From Burkholderiaceae bacterium (GTDB taxonomy: Bacteria; Pseudomonadota; Gammaproteobacteria; Burkholderiales; Burkholderiaceae_E): DNA of 64,000 nt. Below the pieces are notes generated by a model. It was not told the origin of the DNA, searched no databases, and saw only the letters and a list, made by a program, of their open reading frames with translations. The position numbers and the translations under genes are program-made. The stretch spans positions 1 to 64,000 of the forward strand of contig JAHBZV010000008.1 in assembly GCA_019635275.1 (NCBI GenBank). Reading direction: 5' to 3'. This document shows, piece by piece, positions 24,306-34,908 of this stretch; position 1 is the stretch's first letter; each line of letters opens with the position of its first letter.

Positions 24306-24760
24306 ATTTCCGTCGCGGCATCCGGCGCGACGAGCCGGAGATCAACTTCATCCCGCTGATCGACGTGCTGCTGGTGATCCTGATCTTCCTGATGGTCACG
24401 ACCACCTACTCGAAGTTCACCGAGCTGCAGGTCGACCTGCCCAGCGCCAACGCCGAGCAGGCGACCGAGCGGCCGAGCGAGATCGTCGTGGCAGTCTCCA
24501 CGGACGGGCGGTACATGCTGGACGCCGGAAACCCGCAGTTCGTCGCCGCCACGGCGCTCGCCGGCGCGCTGCGCCGCGCTGCGGCCGAGCGCAAGGATCC
24601 GGTGCTGGTGATCTACGCCGACGCCGGGGCGACCCACCAGGCCGTCGTCGGCGTGCTCGAGGCCGCCCGCCAGGCCGGCGTCGCGAAAGTGACCTTCGCC
24701 GCCAAGGGCGGATCGGGCGGCGCATCGGCCCCCGCACCCGGACGCGCCGCCGGTCGCTGA
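24302..24760 (+). CDS. exbD: ExbD/TolR-type proton channel subunit
   Basis: The product is 152 residues. One N-terminal membrane segment (NFIPLIDVLLVILIFLMVTT) carries the conserved proton-relaying Asp21. The periplasmic domain follows, with VDLPSA, VAVSTDGRYMLD and VLVIYADAGATHQAVVGVLE. A Gly/Ala/Pro-rich tail of about 20 residues ends the protein. Overlaps exbB by 4 bases, and lpxK starts 27 bases downstream, a classical betaproteobacterial order. Confidence 0.93.
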   Translation: MNFRRGIRRDEPEINFIPLIDVLLVILIFLMVTTTYSKFTELQVDLPSANAEQATERPSEIVVAVSTDGRYMLDAGNPQFVAATALAGALRRAAAERKDPVLVIYADAGATHQAVVGVLEAARQAGVAKVTFAAKGGSGGASAPAPGRAAGR

Positions 24761-24787
24761 CCTGGCACGAGACCGGGCAAGGCTTCG

Positions 24788-25828
24788 ATGAGCCCGATGC
24801 TGCGCAGGCGTCTCGAGTCGCGGCTGCGGCAGCTGTGGTACGCGAGCGAACCCGGACCGGGGCTGCGCCTGCTGCGCGCCTGCCTCGCACCGCTGGCGGC
24901 CCTCACCGGTTGGGTGGCGCGACGCCGTCGCGCGCGGCTGCGCGGGCTGCCCGCACCCCGGCCGCCGCTGCTGGTCGTCGGCAACCTGGTGGCCGGCGGT
25001 GCCGGCAAGACGCCGCTGGTCGCAGCGATCGCGACAGCGCTGGCGTCGCGCGGGCTGCGCCCGGGCATCGTCGCCAGCGGCTACGGGGCGACGCGCGACG
25101 ACGCGCGGCTGGTGCGCCCGCGCGACGATCCCGCCGCGGCCGGCGACGAGCCGTTGCTGCTGGCGCAATCGACCGGGCTGCCGGTCGCCGCGGGCCGGCG
25201 GCGCGCCGAAGCCGTCGCGCGGCTGCTCGACGCGCATCCCGAACTCGACCTGGTGATCTCCGACGACGGGCTTCAGCACGCGGCGCTCGCGCGCAGCGTG
25301 GAACTGGCCGTGTTCGACGAGCGCGGCGTCGGCAACGGCCGGCTGTTGCCCGCCGGCCCTCTGCGCGCCCCGCTCGAGCAGGCCGCGTCGATGGACGCGC
25401 TGGTTCTGAACGGCGACGCCGTCGCGCCGCTCGCTCACCCGAGGCAATACCGGTTCCGGATCGAGCCGCTGCGCTTCGTCGCGGTCGACGGTCACGCCGC
25501 GCCGCTCGATCCGCAGGCCTTCGTCCGGCGCGCGGCCGGACATCCGATGATCGCGGTCGCCGGGATCGCCGCCCCGCGACGCTTCTTCGCGACGCTGCGC
25601 GGGCTCGGCCTGCAGCCGCGCTGCGTCGAGCTCGGCGACCACGCGACGCTCGGCCCCGCCGAACTCGCCGCCATGCCGGCCACCTTCGTCCTGATGACCG
25701 CCAAGGACGCCGTAAAATGCGCGGCGTGGGCCGATGGCCGCTGCTGGGCACTCGAAGTGCAGGCAGTGCCGGATGCCGCGCTCATCGACTGGCTGACCGA
25801 GACGATCCGTGGACGCACGCCTGCTTGA
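24788..25828 (+). CDS. lpxK: Tetraacyldisaccharide 4'-kinase
   Basis: The product is 346 residues. LpxK phosphorylates the 4' position of the lipid A disaccharide at the inner face of the inner membrane. The P-loop [16 protein letters not shown] (about residues 60-75) is clear, as are [28 protein letters not shown] (family signature) and [16 protein letters not shown]. The N-terminal amphipathic part anchors it to the membrane. The end overlaps the next gene by 20 bases. Complete and normal for the family. Confidence 0.96.
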   Translation: MSPMLRRRLESRLRQLWYASEPGPGLRLLRACLAPLAALTGWVARRRRARLRGLPAPRPPLLVVGNLVAGGAGKTPLVAAIATALASRGLRPGIVASGYGATRDDARLVRPRDDPAAAGDEPLLLAQSTGLPVAAGRRRAEAVARLLDAHPELDLVISDDGLQHAALARSVELAVFDERGVGNGRLLPAGPLRAPLEQAASMDALVLNGDAVAPLAHPRQYRFRIEPLRFVAVDGHAAPLDPQAFVRRAAGHPMIAVAGIAAPRRFFATLRGLGLQPRCVELGDHATLGPAELAAMPATFVLMTAKDAVKCAAWADGRCWALEVQAVPDAALIDWLTETIRGRTPA

Positions 25829-26009
25829 AATCCTGGTCTGCCCGCTGTGCAAGGGGCCCCTTCAGCAACAGCGCGGCGGCACCGCGGCCGACGGCACGCC
25901 GCTCGACGCCGAACTCGTCTGCCGCGCCGACCGCCTCGCCTTTCCGGTGCGCGACGGCATCCCGGTGATGCTGGTCGACGAGGCGCGCAAGCTCGGCGAC
26001 GCCGACTGA
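25809..26009 (+). CDS. Trm112-family (YcaR-like) small protein
   Basis: The product is 66 residues, beginning with GTG at 25809 inside the lpxK end. It has the family pattern [18 protein letters not shown] followed by [21 protein letters not shown]. It keeps three of the cysteines of the zinc ribbon (CPLC and VC). The bacterial role is unclear; in many proteobacteria it is encoded between lpxK and kdsB as here. kdsB follows after 14 bases. Confidence 0.93.
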   Translation: MDARLLEILVCPLCKGPLQQQRGGTAADGTPLDAELVCRADRLAFPVRDGIPVMLVDEARKLGDAD

Positions 26010-26023
26010 AGCACCGCGCGCAC

Positions 26024-26836
26024 ATGACGCCGGACTTCGTCGCGCTCATCCCGGCGCGGCTCGCGTCGACGCGGTTGCCCGACAAGCCGCTCGCCGACAT
26101 CGGCGGCAAGCCGATGGTGGTGCGCGTCGCCGAGCGCGCCGCGGCCGCCGGCGCCGCACGGGTCGCGGTGGCGACCGATTCGCAGCGCATCGCCGACGCG
26201 GTGGCGGCGGCCGGCTTCGAGGCGATCATGACCCGCGCCGACCACGCGTCGGGCACCGACCGCCTCGCCGAGGCGGCCGGGCGGCTCGGGCTCGCCGCCG
26301 GGCAGATCGTCGTCAACGTGCAGGGCGACGAGCCGCTGATCCCCCCGCCCCTCGTGCGCGCGGTCGCCGAGCGGCTCGCCGCGGCGCCCGACTGCTCGAT
26401 TGCCACCGCCGCCCACGCGATCGACGACGTCGCACTGTTCCTCGACCCCAACGTGGTCAAGGTGGTCTGCGACCGGGCGCTTCGCGCGCTCTATTTCTCG
26501 CGCGCCCCGATTCCGTTCGAGCGCGACGCGATGACCGGATTTCCGCAACGGCTTCCCGCGGGGATGCCCGCCGGCCTCGCACCCGCGGGCCTGCCGCTGC
26601 GCCACATCGGCCTGTACGCGTACCGCGCCGACTTCCTCGACGCGTATCCGCGGCTCGAGCGCTCGCCGCTCGAGGCGCTCGAATCGCTCGAGCAGCTGCG
26701 CGCGCTCTGGCACGGCCATCGCATCGCCGTGCTGCTGGCCGCGCAGGCGCCCCCGGCGGGCGTCGACACGGCAGCCGACCTCGCCCGCGTGCGCCGGGCA
26801 TTCGCCGGCGCGGACGGGGCGCCGCCCCCGGGCTGA
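26024..26836 (+). CDS. kdsB: 3-deoxy-manno-octulosonate cytidylyltransferase
   Basis: The product is 270 residues. It activates Kdo with CTP for the LPS inner core. Motifs: [20 protein letters not shown] at the N-terminus, [62 protein letters not shown] and [14 protein letters not shown]. The ATG at 26024 gives the family start. The C-terminal tail (ADGAPPPG) is slightly longer than usual. Confidence 0.96.
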   Translation: MTPDFVALIPARLASTRLPDKPLADIGGKPMVVRVAERAAAAGAARVAVATDSQRIADAVAAAGFEAIMTRADHASGTDRLAEAAGRLGLAAGQIVVNVQGDEPLIPPPLVRAVAERLAAAPDCSIATAAHAIDDVALFLDPNVVKVVCDRALRALYFSRAPIPFERDAMTGFPQRLPAGMPAGLAPAGLPLRHIGLYAYRADFLDAYPRLERSPLEALESLEQLRALWHGHRIAVLLAAQAPPAGVDTAADLARVRRAFAGADGAPPPG

Positions 26837-26883
26837 CGCCGGCGCACGCGGCGCCCGCCCGCGGCAGCGATGCCACGGCCGCA

Positions 26884-26904
26884 ATCCGGTCAAATTGACC
26901 GGAT
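26884..26904. promoter_or_regulatory. 21-bp perfect palindrome before adk
   Basis: Arms 26884-26893 and 26895-26904 (ATCCGGTCAA and complement, one central A) form a perfect palindrome in the 208-base gap between kdsB and adk. The half TTGACCGG occurs again at 26924-26931, with a weaker TTTGACGG at 26911-26918. It looks like a repressor or activator operator. No regulator is recognised. Confidence 0.5.
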
Positions 26905-27044
26905 CTCGAGTTTGACGGTACGCTTGACCGGCTTTGCGGGCGGCGGCCGGCCCGGATCGGCCCGGTTCGTCCGCGCCTGTCGATCGCGCTGCCGGAGCAT
27001 GGCCGCCATCACCCGCGATCCGATCACACCGTCCAGGCACATCC

Positions 27045-27698
27045 ATGCGTTTGATTCTCCTCGGCCCGCCCGGCGCCGGCAAAGGTACGCAGGCCGCCTT
27101 CATCACCCGCAAGTTCGGAATTCCCCAGATCTCCACCGGTGACATGCTGCGCGCGGCGATCAACGCGGGCACGCCGATCGGCCTGGCGGCCCAGAAGGTG
27201 ATGGACGCGGGCTCGCTGGTGTCCGACGACATCATCGTCAGCCTGGTGATGGACCGCTTGCGCTACCCCGACTGCGAGGCGGGTTACCTGTTCGACGGAT
27301 TCCCGCGCACGATCCCGCAGGCCGAGGCGATGAAGACTGCCGGCGTGCGCATCGACTACGTGCTCGAGATCGACGTGCCCGACGAAGAGATCATCGATCG
27401 CATGGGCGGGCGCCGCGTGCACCTGCCCAGCGGACGCACCTACCACGTCAGGTTCAATCCTCCGAAAGTCGCCGACCGCGACGACATCACCGGCGAGCCG
27501 TTGACCCAGCGCGACGACGACCGCGAGCAGACCGTGCGCAAGCGACTGGCCATCTACCACTCGCAGACGCGCCCGCTGATCGAGTACTTCAGCGCCTGGG
27601 AGCGCAGCGGCGATGCCGCCGCGCCGACCTACCGCCGGATCTCGGGGCTCGGCAGCGTCGAGCAGATCGCCGCTCGCGCGTTCGATGCGCTCAAGTAA
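27045..27698 (+). CDS. adk: Adenylate kinase
   Basis: The product is 217 residues, the long-LID form. It interconverts ATP and AMP with ADP. The P-loop [10 protein letters not shown] (residues 7-16), the AMP site [11 protein letters not shown], the signature [16 protein letters not shown] and the LID region with [18 protein letters not shown] are visible. The LID has no zinc cysteines, as in other Gram-negatives. The ATG at 27045 gives the [10 protein letters not shown] start of the family. Confidence 0.97.
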   Translation: MRLILLGPPGAGKGTQAAFITRKFGIPQISTGDMLRAAINAGTPIGLAAQKVMDAGSLVSDDIIVSLVMDRLRYPDCEAGYLFDGFPRTIPQAEAMKTAGVRIDYVLEIDVPDEEIIDRMGGRRVHLPSGRTYHVRFNPPKVADRDDITGEPLTQRDDDREQTVRKRLAIYHSQTRPLIEYFSAWERSGDAAAPTYRRISGLGSVEQIAARAFDALK

Positions 27699-27773
27699 AC
27701 TCTCGCCCGCGTCACGCCGATTCCGTTTCCCTTTCCACTTCAAAAACCAAGCATTACGGATGGAGGTTCACTC

Positions 27774-29864
27774 ATGACTGCGACCTCGGCAGGTCTGTGG
27801 CTGGCCCTGGCCTGCGGGCTGGCTGCAGTGATCTACGGCATCGCCTCGAGCCGCTGGATCCTTTCCCTCGACGCGGGCAACGCGCGGATGCAGGAGATCG
27901 CCGCGGCGATCCAGCAGGGCGCGAAAGCGTACCTGAACCGCCAGTACCGCACGATCGGGCTGGTCGGAGTCATCCTGTTCCTCGTCATCTGGTTCGTGCC
28001 GGGCCTGGGCCTGCCGACCGCGGTCGGCTTCGCGATCGGGGCGATCCTCTCCGGTGCGGCGGGCTACATCGGCATGAACGTGTCGGTGCGCGCGAACGTG
28101 CGCACCGCTCAGGCCGCCACGCAGGGCATCGGCCCGGCGCTCGCCGTCGCGTTCCGCGGCGGCGCGATCACCGGCATGCTGGTGGTCGGCCTGGGCCTGC
28201 TCGGCGTCGCCGGCTACTACGGCATCCTGATGGGCTCGGCGCCGCATGGCCTGGGCACCGTCGAGGACCTGCACACGGTGATCAAGCCGCTGATCGGCCT
28301 GGCGTTCGGCTCGTCGCTGATCTCGATCTTCGCGCGCCTGGGCGGCGGCATCTTCACCAAGGGCGCCGACGTCGGCGCCGACCTCGTCGGCAAGGTCGAG
28401 GCGGGCATTCCCGAGGACGATCCGCGCAACCCCGGCGTGATTGCCGACAACGTCGGCGACAACGTCGGCGACTGCGCCGGCATGGCCGCCGACCTGTTCG
28501 AGACCTACGCGGTCACGCTGATCGCGACGATGCTGCTCGGCTCGCTGATGATCAAGGGCGCCGAGCTGCAGGCGGTGGTCTACCCGCTGGCGCTGGGCGG
28601 CCTGTCGATCATCGCGTCGATCATCGGCGCGATGTTCGTGAAGGCCAAGCCGGGCCAGACCAACGTGATGCCCGCGCTGTACCGCGGGCTGGCCTGGGCG
28701 GGCGCGATCGCGACGGTGCTCGCCTGGCCGATCACCAGCTGGATGTTCGCCGGCGTCGACCTGTCGGGCGCGCACACCTCGGTGATGAACCTGTGGCTGT
28801 GCGTGGTGGTGGGCATGGTGCTCACCGGGCTGATCGTCTGGGTCACCGAGTACTACACCGGCACGCAGTTCGCGCCGGTGAAGCACGTGGCGCAGGCGTC
28901 GACGACGGGCCACGCCACCAACATCATCGCCGGCATCGGCGTGTCGATGAAGTCGACCGCCGTGCCGGTGCTGCTGGTCTGCGCGGCGATCATCTCGTCG
29001 TACTGGCTGGGCGGCCTGTACGGCATCGCCGTCGCCGCCACGTCGATGCTGTCGATGGCGGGCATCGTCGTCGCGCTCGACGCGTACGGCCCGATCACCG
29101 ACAACGCCGGCGGCATCGCCGAGATGGCCAACCTGCCCGAGTCGGTGCGCAACATCACCGACCCGCTCGACGCGGTCGGCAACACCACCAAGGCGGTCAC
29201 CAAGGGCTACGCGATCGGCTCGGCGGGCCTGGCGGCGCTGGTGCTGTTCGCCGACTACACGCACGCGCTGGAGGCCGAGCACGTTGCCGTCACCTTCGAC
29301 CTGTCGAACCACATGGTGATCGTCGGCCTGTTCATCGGCGGCATGGTGCCGTACCTGTTCGGCGCGATGGCGATGGAAGCGGTCGGCCGCGCGGCCGGCT
29401 CGGTCGTCGAGGAAGTGCGCCGGCAGTTCCGCGAGATCAAGGGCATCATGGAAGGCACGGCCAAGCCCGACTACTCGCGCGCGGTCGACATGCTGACCGG
29501 TGCGGCGATCCGCGAGATGATCCTTCCGTCGCTGCTGCCCGTGGCGGTGCCGGTGCTGGTGGGCCTGCTGCTCGGGCCGGCGGCGCTCGGCGGCCTGCTG
29601 ATGGGCACGATCGTCACCGGCCTGTTCGTCGCGATCTCGATGTGCACCGGCGGCGGCGCCTGGGACAACGCGAAGAAGTACATCGAGGAAGGCCACCACG
29701 GCGGCAAGGGCTCGGACGCGCACAAGGCCGCGGTCACCGGCGACACCGTCGGCGACCCGTATAAGGACACGGCCGGCCCGGCGGTGAATCCGCTGATCAA
29801 GATCATCAACATCGTGGCGCTGCTCATCGTGCCGCTGATGGGGATCCTGTACGGCGGTCACTGA
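27774..29864 (+). CDS. hppA: Membrane-bound proton-pumping pyrophosphatase, K+-independent type
   Basis: The product is 696 residues with about 16 membrane segments. It couples pyrophosphate hydrolysis to proton (less often sodium) pumping across the inner membrane. The catalytic stretches are [47 protein letters not shown] and, near the C-terminus, [39 protein letters not shown] has lysine at the position that is alanine in potassium-dependent enzymes, so it is of the K+-independent class, which are proton pumps. GGAGG stands about 8 bases before the ATG. A hairpin follows the stop. Confidence 0.96.
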   Translation: MTATSAGLWLALACGLAAVIYGIASSRWILSLDAGNARMQEIAAAIQQGAKAYLNRQYRTIGLVGVILFLVIWFVPGLGLPTAVGFAIGAILSGAAGYIGMNVSVRANVRTAQAATQGIGPALAVAFRGGAITGMLVVGLGLLGVAGYYGILMGSAPHGLGTVEDLHTVIKPLIGLAFGSSLISIFARLGGGIFTKGADVGADLVGKVEAGIPEDDPRNPGVIADNVGDNVGDCAGMAADLFETYAVTLIATMLLGSLMIKGAELQAVVYPLALGGLSIIASIIGAMFVKAKPGQTNVMPALYRGLAWAGAIATVLAWPITSWMFAGVDLSGAHTSVMNLWLCVVVGMVLTGLIVWVTEYYTGTQFAPVKHVAQASTTGHATNIIAGIGVSMKSTAVPVLLVCAAIISSYWLGGLYGIAVAATSMLSMAGIVVALDAYGPITDNAGGIAEMANLPESVRNITDPLDAVGNTTKAVTKGYAIGSAGLAALVLFADYTHALEAEHVAVTFDLSNHMVIVGLFIGGMVPYLFGAMAMEAVGRAAGSVVEEVRRQFREIKGIMEGTAKPDYSRAVDMLTGAAIREMILPSLLPVAVPVLVGLLLGPAALGGLLMGTIVTGLFVAISMCTGGGAWDNAKKYIEEGHHGGKGSDAHKAAVTGDTVGDPYKDTAGPAVNPLIKIINIVALLIVPLMGILYGGH

Positions 29865-29901
29865 GGCACGCCAGGCCGCGTCGCGGCCGGCAAGACGTCA
29901 C

Positions 29902-29923
29902 GAGGGCGCCGGAAGGCGCCCTC
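29902..29923 (+). terminator. Hairpin behind hppA
   Basis: A perfect 9-bp stem (29902-29910 GAGGGCGCC and 29915-29923) with a GGAA loop is followed by GCCGTTTCC. It lies 38 bases behind the hppA stop and between two convergent genes. The weak T-tract makes it a moderate intrinsic terminator. Confidence 0.6.
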
Positions 29924-29970
29924 GCCGTTTCCGACGGCGCCGTGCCTGCGCCCCCGGCCGGTGACGTCGG

Positions 29971-30648
29971 TCAGCGCAGCGGATCGGCCAGCACGGCCAG
30001 CCGGCGATCGACGGCGCCGAGGCGTGCCGTGTCGCCGCGTTCGGCGTGGATCGCGCGCAGGTTGCGCAGCATCCGCGCCAGGATCGCCCGCGGCGTGGCC
30101 GCCGCGAGTTGCGCCGGCAGCAGGCGGCTCGCCTGGCCGCGGTCGCCAGCGGCGTACGGCAGAAGCCGATACTCGAGCTCCTCCTGCGACAGCACTCGCG
30201 CGCCCGCGAACACGTCGACGACCAGCGCCCCGCCGGGCAGGTCGTGGCGCACCAGGAAGTGACCGGGAAACCCGATGCCGCTGGCCGGCAATCCCACCTG
30301 TTCGGCGATCTCGATGTAGAGCACCGACAGGCTGATCGGGATGCCCAGGCGCCGCTCGATCACGCGGTTCAGGTAGCTGTTGTCGGGATCGAAGTAGTCG
30401 TTGGCGTTGCCGCGAAAGCCCAGCTGGTCGGCGAAGTGCTCGCCGAGCGCCTCGACCCGCGCCGCCGGCTGCCCGATCGACTCGAGGCGGCGCCTGAGCG
30501 TCAACGCGAAGCCGTCGACGCGCGCCAGCAGCTCGGCCATCGGCAGGTCGGGATAGGCATCCTGCGCGATCGCGAGCGCCGCCTCGAACAGCGGCAGCGA
30601 TTCGTCGCTTCGCACCAGCGCTCGCCAGTAGTCGAGGGTCGCGTCCAT
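29971..30648 (-). CDS. SirB1-family protein (transglutaminase-like)
   Basis: The product is 225 residues. It matches the SirB1/YchA family: LGEHFADQLGFRGNANDYFD, then NSYLNRVIERRLGIPISLSV, LYIEIAEQVGLPASGIGFPG and HFLVRHD, with a C-terminal TPR-like part (MLRNLRAIHAERGD). Members have a papain-like fold; the usual cysteine is not obvious here, as the ISLSV stretch has serine where a cysteine would be expected, so catalysis is doubtful. The exact cellular role is unknown. Convergent with hppA. Confidence 0.88.
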   Translation of the reverse strand: MDATLDYWRALVRSDESLPLFEAALAIAQDAYPDLPMAELLARVDGFALTLRRRLESIGQPAARVEALGEHFADQLGFRGNANDYFDPDNSYLNRVIERRLGIPISLSVLYIEIAEQVGLPASGIGFPGHFLVRHDLPGGALVVDVFAGARVLSQEELEYRLLPYAAGDRGQASRLLPAQLAAATPRAILARMLRNLRAIHAERGDTARLGAVDRRLAVLADPLR

Positions 30649-30755
30649 GATCGGGGAGTCCGGCGGTTGGCGCCGATCTTAGGGCGCGCACCTCGCGCCT
30701 GTCCATCGCGCCTGTCTAGAATGGAGGCTTTTCGACCAGGCGAGCGGAGGCAGCG

Positions 30756-31520
30756 ATGAAGATCTCGGACAACGTGGTGCTGATCACCGGAGGCGCGTCC
30801 GGGCTGGGCGGTGCGACCGCGAAAATGGTCGTCGAAGCCGGGGGCAAGGCGCTGATCGCCGACGTCAACGCCGAGCTCGGCGAGCGATTCGCCGCGCAAC
30901 TCGGCGCGCGTGCGAAGTTCGTGCGCTGCGACGTCACCGGCGAGGCCGACGCGAAGGCCGCGGTCGAGGCCGCGCAATCGCTGGGCAAGCTCGTCGGGCT
31001 CGTCAACTGCGCGGGCATCGGCCCGGCGGCCAAGACGGTCGGCAAGGAAGGGCCTCACCCGCTCGACATGTTCGCGAAGGTGATCGGCATCAACCTGATC
31101 GGCACCTTCAACATGATCCGCATTGCCGCCGCGGCCATGACCCGCAACGAGCCGAACGACGAGGGCGAGCGCGGCGTGATCGTGAACACCGCATCGGTGG
31201 CGGCGTTCGACGGGCAGATCGGCCAGGCGGCCTACTCGGCCTCCAAGGGCGGCATCGTCGGCATGACGCTGCCGATCGCGCGCGACCTGTCGCGCGACGG
31301 CGTGCGCGTGGTGACCATCGCCCCCGGCCTGTTCCTGACGCCGCTGCTGGCCGGCATGCCCAAGGACGTGCAGGAATCGCTCGGCCGCCAAGTGCCGTTT
31401 CCGCCGCGGCTCGGGCGCCCCGACGAATACGCGCAGATGGTCGGGCACATCTTCGCCAACACGATGTTGAACGGCGAGACGATCCGGCTCGACGGAGCGA
31501 TCAGGATGGCGCCACGCTGA
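30756..31520 (+). CDS. SDR oxidoreductase, 3-hydroxyacyl-CoA dehydrogenase type
   Basis: The product is 254 residues. Short-chain dehydrogenase with the NAD motif [15 protein letters not shown] (residues 8-22), a NCAG motif (LVNCAGIG), catalytic serine in [10 protein letters not shown] and YSASKGG (YxxxK). The sequence [11 protein letters not shown] and the final DGAIRMAPR are typical for type 2 3-hydroxyacyl-CoA dehydrogenases (HSD17B10-like), which act in beta-oxidation and isoleucine breakdown. Substrate is inferred. GCGGAGG upstream of the ATG is a ribosome site. It stands alone; the next gene is convergent. Confidence 0.9.
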   Translation: MKISDNVVLITGGASGLGGATAKMVVEAGGKALIADVNAELGERFAAQLGARAKFVRCDVTGEADAKAAVEAAQSLGKLVGLVNCAGIGPAAKTVGKEGPHPLDMFAKVIGINLIGTFNMIRIAAAAMTRNEPNDEGERGVIVNTASVAAFDGQIGQAAYSASKGGIVGMTLPIARDLSRDGVRVVTIAPGLFLTPLLAGMPKDVQESLGRQVPFPPRLGRPDEYAQMVGHIFANTMLNGETIRLDGAIRMAPR

Positions 31521-31564
31521 CCGGCCTTGGCTGCCGGAGCCGCGCGCCCCGGCGCGAGCCGCGC

Positions 31565-32905
31565 CTACTCCTCCGGCGGCATCGGCGTCACGCCGACCGC
31601 CGCCTCGATCCAGCGCCCCAGCGCCAGCAGCGAGGCGTCGCCGTCGCGGCGCCCGACCAGCTGCAGGCCCATCGGCAACCCGTCGACCAGGCCCACCGGA
31701 ACGCTGAGCGTCGGCAGGCCGCACAGCGAGAACGGCAGCGTCTGGCCGAGCACTGCCTCGCGCACGGTGGTGCGCCCGCCTTCGACTTCGATCTCGTCCT
31801 GCCCGCGCAGCGGCGGTAGCACGGCGCTGGTCGGCAGGACCAGCGCGTCGACGCCGGCCAGCAGCGCATCGAGCTCCGCGCAGACCCCCTCGCGCGCCTT
31901 CAGCGCGTCGATGTAGTCGGCCGCGGCGAGCGCGCGCCCCGCCTTCAGCGCCGGCAACACCAGCTCGGAGAAGCCGGGCGCGCCGACCGAGAGTGCCGCG
32001 CGGTGCACCCACGCCGCCTCGGCGCGCACGATCGGCGTATAGCACTGCCATGCCAGCGCGAGCGCCGGCGCAACGACGTGTTCCAGTTCGGCCTGCTCGG
32101 CCGCGAGCGCCGCGAGCAGGCGCTCGAAGGCCTCGCGCACCGCCGGTTGCAGGCGCCCGGCGAGCCACGCGGCGGGCACCGCGAGCCGCGGACGCCGGGC
32201 CGGTGCACCGTGCGCGACGCGCCGGCGCGCCATCGCCTCGAAGAGCACCGCGCAGTCGTCGACGCAGCGCGCCAGCGGGCCGGCGTGGTCGCAGGTCCAC
32301 GACAGGTGAAGCGCCCCCGCGAGCGGGATCGCGCCGAAGCTCGGCTTGAAGCCGGTGACTCCACAGAACGCCGCGGGAATGCGCACCGATCCGCCGGTGT
32401 CGCTGCCGATGCCGGCGAGCCCGATGCCGGTGGCTACCGCGACCGCGGCGCCGCTCGACGAGCCGCCGGCCTGCCGCGCCGGATCGAACGGGTTCTTCAC
32501 GTCGCCGGTCCAGCGGTTCTCGCCGGTCGCGCCGAGCGCGACCTCGTGCATGTTGGTCTTCGCGAACACGAGCGCGCCGGCCTCGCGCAGCCGCGAGACC
32601 AGCACCGCCTCGTCGCGGCCGAGCGGCGGCAGCGGCGCGCGCGTGCCCGCCTGCGTCGGCATGCCGCGCACCGCGAACAGGTCCTTCACGGACACCGGGA
32701 TGCCGTGCAGCGGGCCACGCAGCCGCCCCGCCCTCGCTTCGGCGTCGAGGCGGCGCGCCTCGTCGAGCGCTGCGCCCCAGTCGACGTAGGCGATCGGGTT
32801 GAGGTCGGCCGCGCGCATCGCCTGGCGCTGCGCCGACTCGATCAGCGCCTGTGCGCTGGCGGCCTGGCGCGCGATCGACTCGACGGTCTCGACGAGAGTG
32901 GGCAT
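31565..32905 (-). CDS. Amidase signature family enzyme
   Basis: The product is 446 residues. The Ser-cisSer-Lys triad is visible: lysine in GIPVSVKDLFAVRG, then the Gly/Ser-rich signature QAGGSSSGAAVAVATGIG, and GSDTGGSVRIPAAFCGVTG with the nucleophile serine. It hydrolyses an amide bond, but the substrate is not evident. It is not GatA: no gatB or gatC is near and the C-terminal part differs. Divergent from ggt with 46 bases between the starts. Confidence 0.9.
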   Translation of the reverse strand: MPTLVETVESIARQAASAQALIESAQRQAMRAADLNPIAYVDWGAALDEARRLDAEARAGRLRGPLHGIPVSVKDLFAVRGMPTQAGTRAPLPPLGRDEAVLVSRLREAGALVFAKTNMHEVALGATGENRWTGDVKNPFDPARQAGGSSSGAAVAVATGIGLAGIGSDTGGSVRIPAAFCGVTGFKPSFGAIPLAGALHLSWTCDHAGPLARCVDDCAVLFEAMARRRVAHGAPARRPRLAVPAAWLAGRLQPAVREAFERLLAALAAEQAELEHVVAPALALAWQCYTPIVRAEAAWVHRAALSVGAPGFSELVLPALKAGRALAAADYIDALKAREGVCAELDALLAGVDALVLPTSAVLPPLRGQDEIEVEGGRTTVREAVLGQTLPFSLCGLPTLSVPVGLVDGLPMGLQLVGRRDGDASLLALGRWIEAAVGVTPMPPEE

Positions 32906-32951
32906 GGAGAACGGGCGCGGTGCGGGTTCGAGGCGACGTTATCATGAACCG

Positions 32952-34781
32952 ATGCGCACATTCGTGATCCGGGCGTGGGCGATCGCGGCGCTGGCGACCG
33001 CGTCGACCGCGGCGCTCGCCGAGAGCCCGGTTGCGCGCGCGCAAGCGTCCCGCCCCGCCCAGCCCGAGGCCGCCAGTGGGTACCGCGAACGCGCCGGCGT
33101 GCAGGCGCATCGCTTCATGGCCGTCACCGCCAACCCCCATGCGTCGCGCGCGGCCTTCGATGTCCTCGCGGCGGGCGGCAGCGCGGTCGATGCGGCGATC
33201 GCCGCGCAGATGGTGCTCACGCTGGTCGAGCCGCAGTCCTCGGGAATCGGCGGGGGCGGGTTCCTGCTGCACTACGACGCGCGGACGCGCTCGGTGCGCG
33301 CGTACGACGGCCGCGAGACGGCGCCTGCTCAGGCGGGCCCCGATCTGTTCGTCGGCCGCGACGGCGAGCCGATGGAGTTCTTCGACGCCGTCGTCGGCGG
33401 CCGCTCGGTCGGCGTGCCGGGCCTGGTGCGAATGCTCGAGCTCGCGCACGCGCGCCACGGCGTGCTGCCATGGGCGCGACTGTTCGCCCCGGCGATCCGC
33501 CTGGCGCGCGAGGGCTTCGAGGTCGGCCCGCGACTGCACGGCCTGCTGGCGCGCGATCCGTCCCTGCGCGAGGATCCGGCGGCAGCGGCCCTGTACTACG
33601 ACGCGCAGGGGCGCGCCCGCCCGGTGGGCTATCGGCTGCGCAACCCGGCCCTCGCCGACACGCTCGCCCGGATCGCGGCGCAAGGCAGCCTTGCGCTGCA
33701 CGCCGGAGCGATCGCGCGCGACGTCGTGGACGCCGTGCGCAACCATCGGCGCAACCCGGGGCTGCTCGGCGAGCGCGACCTCGCCTTCTATCGCCCGCTC
33801 GAACGCGAGCCGCTGTGCACCGCGCACCGCCGCTATCGCGTCTGCGTGATGCCGCCACCGTCGTCGGGCGGCATTGCGATCGCGCAGATGCTCGCGTACT
33901 GGCGCGCCGCGCCCGCCGGCACGCGGCTGGCCACGCCCGACGGCCGGCTCGACGCCGACGGCGCGCACCGCTTCGTCGAGGCGGCGCGCCTGGCCTTCGC
34001 CGATCGCGACCGTTACGTCGCCGACACCGACTTCGTCGCGTTGCCCGGCCAGCGCATCGGCGAGCCGGTCGCCGCGGTACGCGGCTCGCTGCTCGATCCT
34101 GCGTACCTCGCCTCCCGGGCGGCGATGATCGGCGCGCGATCGATGGTGCATGCGCCACCGGGCGTGCCGGGCGGCGCCGTCGAGGACGGCGCGAGCGCCT
34201 GGAGCCCCGAACTGGCTGCCACCACGCATCTGTCGATCGTCGACGCGCACGGCAACGCAGTCGCGATGACCAGCTCGATCGAAAACGCATTCGGCGCGCG
34301 CACGATGGCGCGCGGCTTCCTGCTGAACAACCAGCTGACCGACTTCTCGTTCGCGCCGACGCACGACGGCCGGCCGGCCGCCAACCGGGTGCAGCCCGGC
34401 AAGCGGCCCCGCAGCGCGATGTCGCCGACGATCGTGCTCGACCGCGCCACCGGCGCGCTGGTGCTGGTCATCGGCTCGCCGGGCGGCCCGTCGATCGTGT
34501 CCTACGTCGCCCGCGTGCTCATCGAGGTGCTCGACGACGGGCTCGGCCTGCAGCGCGCGATCTCGCTGCCGAACCTCGGAAGCCGTAACGGACCGACCGA
34601 GCTCGAACGCGGGCGCGTCGAGCCCGCGATCGCCGACGCACTCGCGCGCCGCGGCCACCCGGTGGAATTCGTCGACATGACCAGCGGGCTGCACGGCATC
34701 GCGCGCCGTTGCGATGCGCGGAGATGCCGGCTGGAGGGCGGCGTCGATCCGCGACGCGAGGGCCTCGCGCTGGGCCGCTGA
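32952..34781 (+). CDS. ggt: Gamma-glutamyltransferase (periplasmic)
   Basis: The product is 609 residues with a signal peptide to about residue 23 (AALAE). GGT cleaves glutathione and transfers the gamma-glutamyl group; it matures by self-cleavage. Motifs: AVTANPHASRAAFDVLAAGG, SGIGGGGFLLHYD, YDGRETAP in the large subunit; the nucleophile threonine in LAATTHLSIVDAHGNAVAMT marks the start of the small subunit. LLNNQLTDFSF, RPRSAMSPTIV, and GSPGGPSIVSYV follow. Start at 32952 fits the signal peptide. Complete. Confidence 0.95.
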   Translation: MRTFVIRAWAIAALATASTAALAESPVARAQASRPAQPEAASGYRERAGVQAHRFMAVTANPHASRAAFDVLAAGGSAVDAAIAAQMVLTLVEPQSSGIGGGGFLLHYDARTRSVRAYDGRETAPAQAGPDLFVGRDGEPMEFFDAVVGGRSVGVPGLVRMLELAHARHGVLPWARLFAPAIRLAREGFEVGPRLHGLLARDPSLREDPAAAALYYDAQGRARPVGYRLRNPALADTLARIAAQGSLALHAGAIARDVVDAVRNHRRNPGLLGERDLAFYRPLEREPLCTAHRRYRVCVMPPPSSGGIAIAQMLAYWRAAPAGTRLATPDGRLDADGAHRFVEAARLAFADRDRYVADTDFVALPGQRIGEPVAAVRGSLLDPAYLASRAAMIGARSMVHAPPGVPGGAVEDGASAWSPELAATTHLSIVDAHGNAVAMTSSIENAFGARTMARGFLLNNQLTDFSFAPTHDGRPAANRVQPGKRPRSAMSPTIVLDRATGALVLVIGSPGGPSIVSYVARVLIEVLDDGLGLQRAISLPNLGSRNGPTELERGRVEPAIADALARRGHPVEFVDMTSGLHGIARRCDARRCRLEGGVDPRREGLALGR

Positions 34782-34908
34782 ACGCCGCCCCGCCGGGCGA
34801 CGGTGAACGGCCACCGTCCGGGCCGTCGAGCGCCCCGCCCCGCGGCGTTTGCCCGCATCCAGCCGACGCGGCAACATCGCGCATGCACCGCACGCCGGAG
34901 TTCGAACC

